Shown: piece by piece, positions 57,679 through 64,000 of the stretch
How the letters are laid out: each line of letters opens with the position of its first letter
Numbering within the stretch: position 1 is the stretch's first letter
Source of the DNA: Rhodamnia argentea
Taxonomy: Eukaryota; Streptophyta; Magnoliopsida; Myrtales; Myrtaceae
DNA: 64,000 nt
Assembly: GCF_020921035.1 (NCBI RefSeq)
Contig: NC_063150.1
Coordinates: forward strand, 27,017,826-27,081,825
Direction of reading: 5' to 3'
The notes under the pieces: generated by a model
What the model saw: the letters and a program-made list of their open reading frames with translations, nothing else
What the model was told of the DNA's origin: nothing
Database searches by the model: none
Position numbers and translations under genes: made by a program

Positions 57679-60600
57679 ATGGAGAGAAGTACAAAAAAAC
57701 GACGCATCTGTGATTACTTTGCAACAGGGACATGCTCTTCTTGTAGTCACGGAATGGCTACTTCGTCCGGATATGACCACGAAGTATTCTTGAGTTTCAG
57801 AGGACCAGATGCTCGATCAGGTATTGCCGACGTCCTATACACTAATATGATAGGTAAGGGAATCCGCGTTTATAAGGACGACAAAAATCTCGGCAAGGGG
57901 CAAGAGTTTGTCCAAGAACTTCTCGAAGCAATTAATCAATCAAAGATCTCAATTCCTATCTTTTCCAAAAATTATGCGTCTAGCATATGGTGTCTCAAGG
58001 AGGTAGCGCAGATGGTCGAGTGCAAGAAATCTAAGGGACAAAAGATCATGCCCATTTTTTATGATGTGGATCCTAAAGAAGTTCGATACCAAACCGGGGG
58101 TTACGAAGAGGCCTTTCGTTCCCATGAAAAGAAGACGCGATATGACAAGAAGACTATAAGTGAGTGGAAGGCTGCCCTTAAAGAAGTATCGTTTGTACAC
58201 GGATGGGACCTGCATAGCAAGGGGGAGAACAGGTGACCGTTTTTGGCATTTCATCTGATGTGGCTTATATCTTTACAATTATATGCATTTCAATTGCTTT
58301 CTTTTTCTACATATGTGTTAGATCGGTTGAAATTGAATTTTTTTTTTTCTGTTAAAGATCATGTTGCAGAAATCGCGCTAAATAATCGCTCAGTCCTGAA
58401 TTTGTCCCTTTTTCATTTCAAACGACATATTTTTAGTTTACGTCACTCATTAACCCATAGTACCAGCGCTAATTCATGCACAATAAAAAAATAAATCCTC
58501 GAAGAGCACATGTCGGATAGGTCTGTAATTTTCAATTTGGTCTTGTCAGAATATAGGATGGTTGAACCCAATTTTCTAACTCGGCACCTTTTGACGTCAT
58601 ACAAACACCAGGCGAGAAGGAGAGTTTGCAAAAGAACTCACCGAGGAGGTTTTCAAAGAATTGAAAAAGGATTATTTGGCGGTATCTGATTACTTGGTCA
58701 GTGTCGACGACCAAGTGGATGCAATCATGGAAATGATAGGTGCTGAGACAAGTGAAACACGGATTATAGGAATCCATGGGATGGGTGGCATCGGAAAGAC
58801 AACAATCGCCAAAATTATCTACAATAAGCTTTCAGACAACTTTAAGAACTGCTGCTTTCTTCGCGATATTCGAGAAACGTCAAAAAGTAAGGGCATTCAA
58901 CGCTTGCAGGAACAGCTCATCTCTGACATCCTCAAAGAGAAATGTGTGGTTATAAAAGACAGTGATGAAGGGATTCGGACAATTAAAGAAAGGTTGTCCA
59001 ATAAAATGGTCCTCCTCCTTCTCGATGATGCCGAAGAAGGGAATCATATATCCACACTTATAGGTAAGCGTGATTGGTTTGGCAAAGGGACCAAAATTAT
59101 TATTACTACAAGAAACAAAGGTATTCTTGATGTTCCCGAGGTGGACAAGAGTTATGAGCTTAGCCTTATGAATCCCACTCGATCTCTTGAACTTTTTAGC
59201 AAACATGCTTTCGGAAGAGATACTCCTTGGGACGATTATATCGACCGATCCAAGAAGGCGGTAGAAATTGCTGGAGGTCTTCCGCTTGCTCTTGAGGTCA
59301 TTGGTTCACGTTTGGGTCGCGTTGGAAAGGATAAGGATATGTGGGACGCCGAATTGGTGAAGCTTGAAAGAGTTCCTCGTGATGATGTTCGGAGTAAACT
59401 GAAAATAAGCTATGATGCATTAGATTCTTGGCAAAAGCTTATATTCCTCGATATAGCTTGTCTTTTCATTGGATATGACAAAGACATTTTGGTTCATTTC
59501 TGGGATGAATCTGATTTTTTCCCGATAGTAGACATGAAAGTTTTGCAGAACATGTCTTTGATAAAGATCAACGAGTATAATAAAGTATGGATGCACGACC
59601 AATTAAGAGACCTTGGAAGAGCAATGGTTCGTGAAGAAAGAGGCACGCAGAAGGAGAAGCAGAGTAGAGTGTGGGATCCCGAGGAAGGATTGGATTTGCT
59701 CACGAGACATAAGGTAAAATCATCCCCCCTCCCCGCATAAAAGTTTATGTTTTTTTTTTGGAATAAAAAGGCAGTTCCTTGTTGTATTGTCTAGCACCAT
59801 TACGACTTCCTCAATCTTTTTTTCCCCCGTCTTCTTTTTAGCTCTTTTAAGATTATATGAATAATAGCACCGAACTCAATCGCTTAATAGAGTGGACTTG
59901 AATAAATGCGTTTCCCTTCAACTTTTTTGTTTTTAAATTTTCCCTTCGGACGGGGAGAAAAAGAATGATAGTACCGAACACAGCTGCCTAATATAGCGGA
60001 TTTGAATAAATGCGTTCCCCTTCAACTTTTTTTTTTGTTATTAAATTTTTCCTTTGGGCGGGGATGTAAAGAAGTTCAAGCTCTTCGTCTCAAGTTGGAC
60101 CATGAGTGGCGGCGTCGTTTTACATACGAGGGCTTTGAGAGCCTGTCAAAGCTAAAATTCCTTGAAGTGGACGGTTGGGAAGGAAGTTTTTGTGCAGAAG
60201 ATAAGCTTCTTTGGCACGGAACCCCATCAAATGGTCTTGAGGAGTCGTTTCTCGTCCCCGAACTACGATGGCTTTCATGGCGCCATATTCCCCCAAGATT
60301 TAACATTGCAAATTTCTCCATGGAAAATGTGGTTATTCTTAATCTATCAGAGAGTACTATTAGGCATGATTGGAAAGGGTGGAGCCACATGCGGGTATGT
60401 CACATACTAGACGACACTTATTATTTCGTCTTATTGGATTCAAAAGTAACCTTTGCATGATTTTTCTTTTACAGACGATGAAGAGATTGAAAGTTCTGGA
60501 TTTGTCCAACTGTAATAGGCTTGAGAGACTACCAAACGATCCGTGTAGAGGTCTTACACACCTGGAATACCTATCTCCGGCACGGTGCCACTCGTTGACG

Positions 60601-62487
60601 AGGCTTCCGAAATCAATCGGAGAATTGACGTCGCTGATTGAGTTGGATATATCCTTGACGGTGATCAAAGAACTACCCCGTTCCATCGGAGAGTTGAGGA
60701 ATTTGAAAGTGGTGAAGATGGGGTGCACTAACATAAGCAAAATACCCGACGCATTTTGGAATATTGGGAAGCTCGAACAAGTAGAAGCCTCCGGACGTTT
60801 CGGGCGTTTACATGGAAACATAGGTCCTGGCATCTACGAGAATAAATCCCTGAGCATCTTGAAATTGGAGCGGGCGGATATATCCAAACTACCGCGGCTT
60901 CCTGAAAGTCTTACTATTCTTCATTTGCGTGAATTGCGGATGGAGACGTTTCCGGATATCTCGAACCTCACTGATTTAAAGGAATTGGACCTGACATTCG
61001 CCCGACCTGGTGATGGTGGGGAATCTAATGGGCTTGGGGAAGATTGGATACCACGGTGGATTGTGGACTTGACCAAACTGGAGTCCCTGAGCCTGAACTC
61101 TCATTACGTGGCCACCGTATCAACAGACCTTAGCCTCCCTCCTCATCTCAAGTCCCTTCACCTCGACTGCCCTAATCTCGGTCGCCTCCCGAGGCTTCCC
61201 TCAAGTTTATCCTCCTTAAGTTTGCAGCATTGCGAGTCACTTCGCTCATTGGAGGATCTATCGAATTTGAAGAATCTATCCTCCATATGTTTGGAGCATT
61301 GCGAGTCACTTCGCTCGATGGAGGATCTATCGAATTTGAAGAAACTATCATCTCTCAAGATTGTCCACTCTGGAATTGCAGAGATTCAAGGCCTTGGTTG
61401 TTTGGAGAACCTACGAGAATTGTCGCTTGATAACCTTGAACGGTTGAAGGTACTACCTGATCTACGCAATTCAAACAAACTGAGGCGTCTTCACGTAACA
61501 CATTGTGGTAATCTGGTCGAGATTGAAGGCGAACTACCACTGTCTTTGGATGACAGTGGATCTTTACAGAAGTTCCTGGATTTGTCGAGCTTCACAGAGC
61601 TGCGAGAGGTTTGCATAGCCGGATTTGGTAATCTGGTTGAGATTCAAGGCGAACTACCACAATCATTGGAAATATTGGAAATTCAATCTTGTGGATCTTT
61701 ACAGAAGTTCCCTGATTTGTCGAGCTTGACAGGGCTGCGACGGTTTTCCCTAGGTGAATGTGGTGATCTGGTTAAGAGTCTATGGAAACTACCACAATCA
61801 TTGGAAAATTTGAAGATTCGATCTTGTGGATCTTTAATGAAGTTCCCTGATTTGTCGAGCTTGACAGGGCTGCGATGGTTTTCCCTAGGTGAATGTGGTG
61901 ATCTGGTTGAGATTCAAGGCGAACTTCCAGAGTCTTTGGAAATATTGGAGATTCGATCTTGTGGATCTTTACAGAAGTTCCCTGATTTGTCGAGCTTGAC
62001 AGGGCTGCGAGAGGTTTGCATAGAAGAATGTGGTGATCTGGTTGAGATTCAAGGCGAACTTCCAGAGTCTTTGGAATTATTGGCGATTCGATCTTGTGGA
62101 TCTTTACAGAAGTTCCCTGATTTGTCGAGCTTGACAGTGCTGCAATCGGTTTGCATAGAAGAATGTGGTAATCTGGTTGAGATTCAAGGCGAACTACCAC
62201 AATCATTGGGAATGTTGGAGATTCAATCTTGTGGATCTTTACAAAAGTTCCCTGATTTGTCGAGCTTGACAGGACTACGAAAGGTTGCAGTGAATGGTTG
62301 CCAGAAATTAAATGTGGAGGAAATTTCTTCTCTTTGCTCGGAGAAGTCGATCAAATTTTATGATATGAGTCTGACCGACGTCATGAATCTGTATCTGCGG
62401 TACAAGAGAGAGGAATTTGAATCTGAACTGGAGGGAGAAGTGGACAAAACTGTATATGAAACTGAGGGAGAAGAAGACGAGGAATAA
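57679..62487 (+). CDS. TNL-2: TIR-NB-LRR immune receptor (L6-like), apparently intact
   Basis: Exons: 57679-58232, 58612-59713, about 59984-60394 and 60475-62487; about 1359 aa. Introns 1 and 3 are clean GT-AG (phases 2 and 0; intron 3 is only 80 nt). TIR, about residues 30-180: EVFLSFRGPD, WCLKEV with the NADase Glu, YDVDP and VRYQTGGY. NB-ARC: P-loop GMGGIGKTT (about 241-249), kinase-2 LLLLDDAE (DDVD in TNL-1), IIITTRN, GGLPLALEV, FLDIACLF and MHDQLRD. LRR part: ELPRSIGELRNL-type repeats, then six 45-residue units ending in an acidic tail (EGEEDEE). The start of exon 3 is uncertain: CACAG at 59983 keeps the phase but has a poor pyrimidine tract, while AAAG at 60071 has the better tract but breaks the frame. 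Likely role: intracellular pathogen sensor whose TIR makes NAD-derived signals for EDS1 pathways. The effector recognised cannot be told. Confidence 0.92.
59880..60071. repeat. 104-bp tandem duplication between NB-ARC and LRR exons of TNL-2
   Basis: Counterpart of 10507-10716. The T tract is shorter than in TNL-1 (10 against 14 T), yet the frame from CTGCCTAATATA through the tract to the LRR exon stays open in both genes. Confidence 0.65.
61513..62300 (+). repeat. 135-bp LRR repeat array of TNL-2
   Basis: Anchors are at 61513, 61633, 61768, 61903, 62038 and 62173. All spacings are 135 bp except the first (120 bp, a 15-bp in-frame deletion). The units are very alike at DNA level ('ttacagaagttccctgattt' is nearly invariant). 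This points to recent unequal crossing-over or gene conversion. Confidence 0.9.
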
Positions 62488-64000
62488 TTGCATATTCTCT
62501 TGAAAGCTTCTTGATGCATGACCACAAATTGTTTCCTCGTGCTCAAATTTTAAACAAATTGAGGTAACTTATTTCATCTGACTATCAATGTTCTCCCTTT
62601 TCTGCAATCAAAGTCTTTCACATATATGAACAGAGAAGTTTCAGATGCACTTTTCAATTACCTTTTCACAAGTTGAGGACTGAAAATCTGATGAAGGTAT
62701 CGAAATTATGATAGCTCTGTACAACCATAAGTTCTTAAATATGCACAAATATTCGTCCTCTTTCCCTAGTTTGGTTTTTTCTTTTTTAGCTATATTTTCT
62801 TTGGATGGTTTCTCCTTGCTTTTGTGTTTCCCAGCTGGAGGTATGCATGTCGATTGCATCTTTTCTATTTGATATGTAACAAATCATTAGAGATCATTGT
62901 CAATTTGCTGCTTCACATATTTCGAAGTTGATAACCTTGCTTAGCATTGGAGATAACTTCATTACACGGCAAACAATTAGATGGAATGTGTGTTGGAAGG
63001 CCATATAACTATGGTTCTTATCCTGGAACTTTACAGCATAATTAACTCATCAATGTTTAGACAAAAAAAAAAGACAAATTCATTGATGCAACTGTGCAGA
63101 AGCAGACACTCTGTATTGATATGCTTATGTTCAGTTCATTTTCCAGGAAAGGTGTGCTTCTTACTGGGATTTGCAAATGTTAGGGAGAAGTTATAAAATG
63201 ACGAAAGGCGAATTTCACTTCGGTAGCGACATCAATAGTTGGCGCAGCAAAACTTCCATCTGTGACAAGAGAGAGGAGCTACCTAGCTTCTCCAAGGTAT
63301 CATAAATCATCTCACAGTCAAAGGCTAGTATTTCAGTATTACTGGTGAGTAGGACATATGATAAGACTCATCTCCATTATGGCCTACAACTTCTAGAAAT
63401 GGTTATGCCTAGGTGATTATCAGAAATAGAAACCCTTCCATTCACCTAAAGCTATACTAGAGGAATCTTTTAGGTTTTAAGATGGACAAGAAGTGCTATG
63501 GGAGATATCTCAAATGACCAGCCTTTTTGCTGGTTGGTTCCAATGTTGCCGAGAGGAATTAGAGTTCGAGAAACTTAAAGAAATCTTTCTGTGCAGGGAG
63601 CTGTGGCTCATTGGGCAGCTGCACAAACGAAGATTGAATAAAGGGAAATGAAGATGACATTTAATGTCGACTAAATTCCCGTTCACAATCATGGGAGTGG
63701 TAAACTGTGGATTCATCTGTTGAGACAGAAACGTGGAGATTAGTGAGGGAAGTCATTGCCTGTGGATGAAATTGTTAAATCTGTTGAGCTTGATGTGAAG
63801 TTTCAGTTGAATGTTTTGCCCTTCTTTTCCAGATAATAGAAACCATTAGGGCAGGGCAGAGGGACTCGTCGTGCAATTTGGGGCATCATGTAATGTTTTT
63901 GGGGGGTCAAAGGGCTATTTAAGCAAAACTGATTGTTGATTAATCTTTTTTGTCGGGCCATAAGAATGAACATTGCACTTCATCTGCACGTGTGCTCTCT
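62488..64000 (+). repeat. TNL-2 3' flank, duplicated at 13392-14930
   Basis: It is near-identical to the TNL-1 flank and runs to the window end. It has the same splice-like signals ('ttttccag|gaaaggtg' near 63145, 'ctgtgcag|ggagctg' near 63596). No coding gene is seen. Confidence 0.6.

Noticed and set aside
57706..57760. CCCH-like zinc finger at the TNL-2 N-terminus (CDYFATGTCSSCSHG)
   Set aside because: The spacing is C-x7-C-x2-C-x-H, not the CCCH pattern, and TNL-1 has nothing similar. The resemblance is probably chance.
1..64000. CRISPR arrays, bacterial operons, rRNA or tRNA genes
   Set aside because: No regular spacer-repeat arrays, no ribosome-binding-site-led gene strings and no convincing tRNA or rRNA segment were seen. 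The tandem repeats are LRR-coding, microsatellite or fold-back monomers.

Overview
The window is nuclear DNA of a flowering plant. GT-AG introns, microsatellites, a long solo-LTR-like insertion, several non-autonomous DNA elements and genes of purely plant type all point that way. TIR-NB-LRR (TNL) resistance genes rule out most monocots. Their style (flax L6-like TIR and NB-ARC, a degenerate LRR array, heavy tandem duplication) suggests a woody eudicot, perhaps Myrtales/Myrtaceae. The family assignment is inference only.

Layout. (1) 1-14.9 kb: a repeat-built upstream zone, a decayed NB-ARC fragment (about 3.6-4.4 kb), then TNL-1 (8272-12925, with a frameshifted tail to 13391) and its 3' flank. 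(2) 15.1-17.4 kb: a heavily decayed TNL relic. (3) 17.4-24.8 kb: an apparently intact ten-exon class 3 lipase on the minus strand. (4) 26.9-28.6 kb: promoter, first exon and start of intron 1 of an ISWI chromatin remodeller, with no later exon in the window. (5) 28.6-38.5 kb: a second, dead copy of the lipase segment, split by a 3.7-kb LTR-like insertion and carrying a 332-bp fold-back element. (6) 38.5-57.3 kb: no intact gene. It holds fold-back elements, two more copies of a 2-kb intergenic block, repeated copies of TNL upstream sequence, an isolated inositol-5-phosphatase exon and a second NB-ARC relic. (7) 57.4-64.0 kb: TNL-2 (57679-62487), apparently intact, with a 3' flank that closely matches that of TNL-1.

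How it fits together. TNL-1 and TNL-2 are products of one cassette duplication that includes leader, introns and about 1.5 kb of 3' flank. TNL-2 has intact motifs and an open LRR exon. TNL-1 has lost a splice acceptor, but its 81-nt former intron is open and in frame. A 2-nt deletion in one of its 135-bp LRR repeats then cuts off the C-terminus. TNL proteins are intracellular immune receptors: the TIR domain is an NAD-cleaving signalling domain, the NB-ARC an ATP/ADP switch, and the LRR the sensing part. The lipase is a secretory-pathway alpha/beta hydrolase unrelated to the cluster. Its segment was duplicated next to, and probably into intron 1 of, the ISWI gene. The window records layered events that can be ordered: fold-back insertion before one block duplication, empty paralogous sites, and nested insertions with target duplications.

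Limits: exon boundaries come from reading splice signals, reading frames and paralogue comparison by eye. No database search or alignment was run, and repeat borders are approximate unless target duplications are cited.
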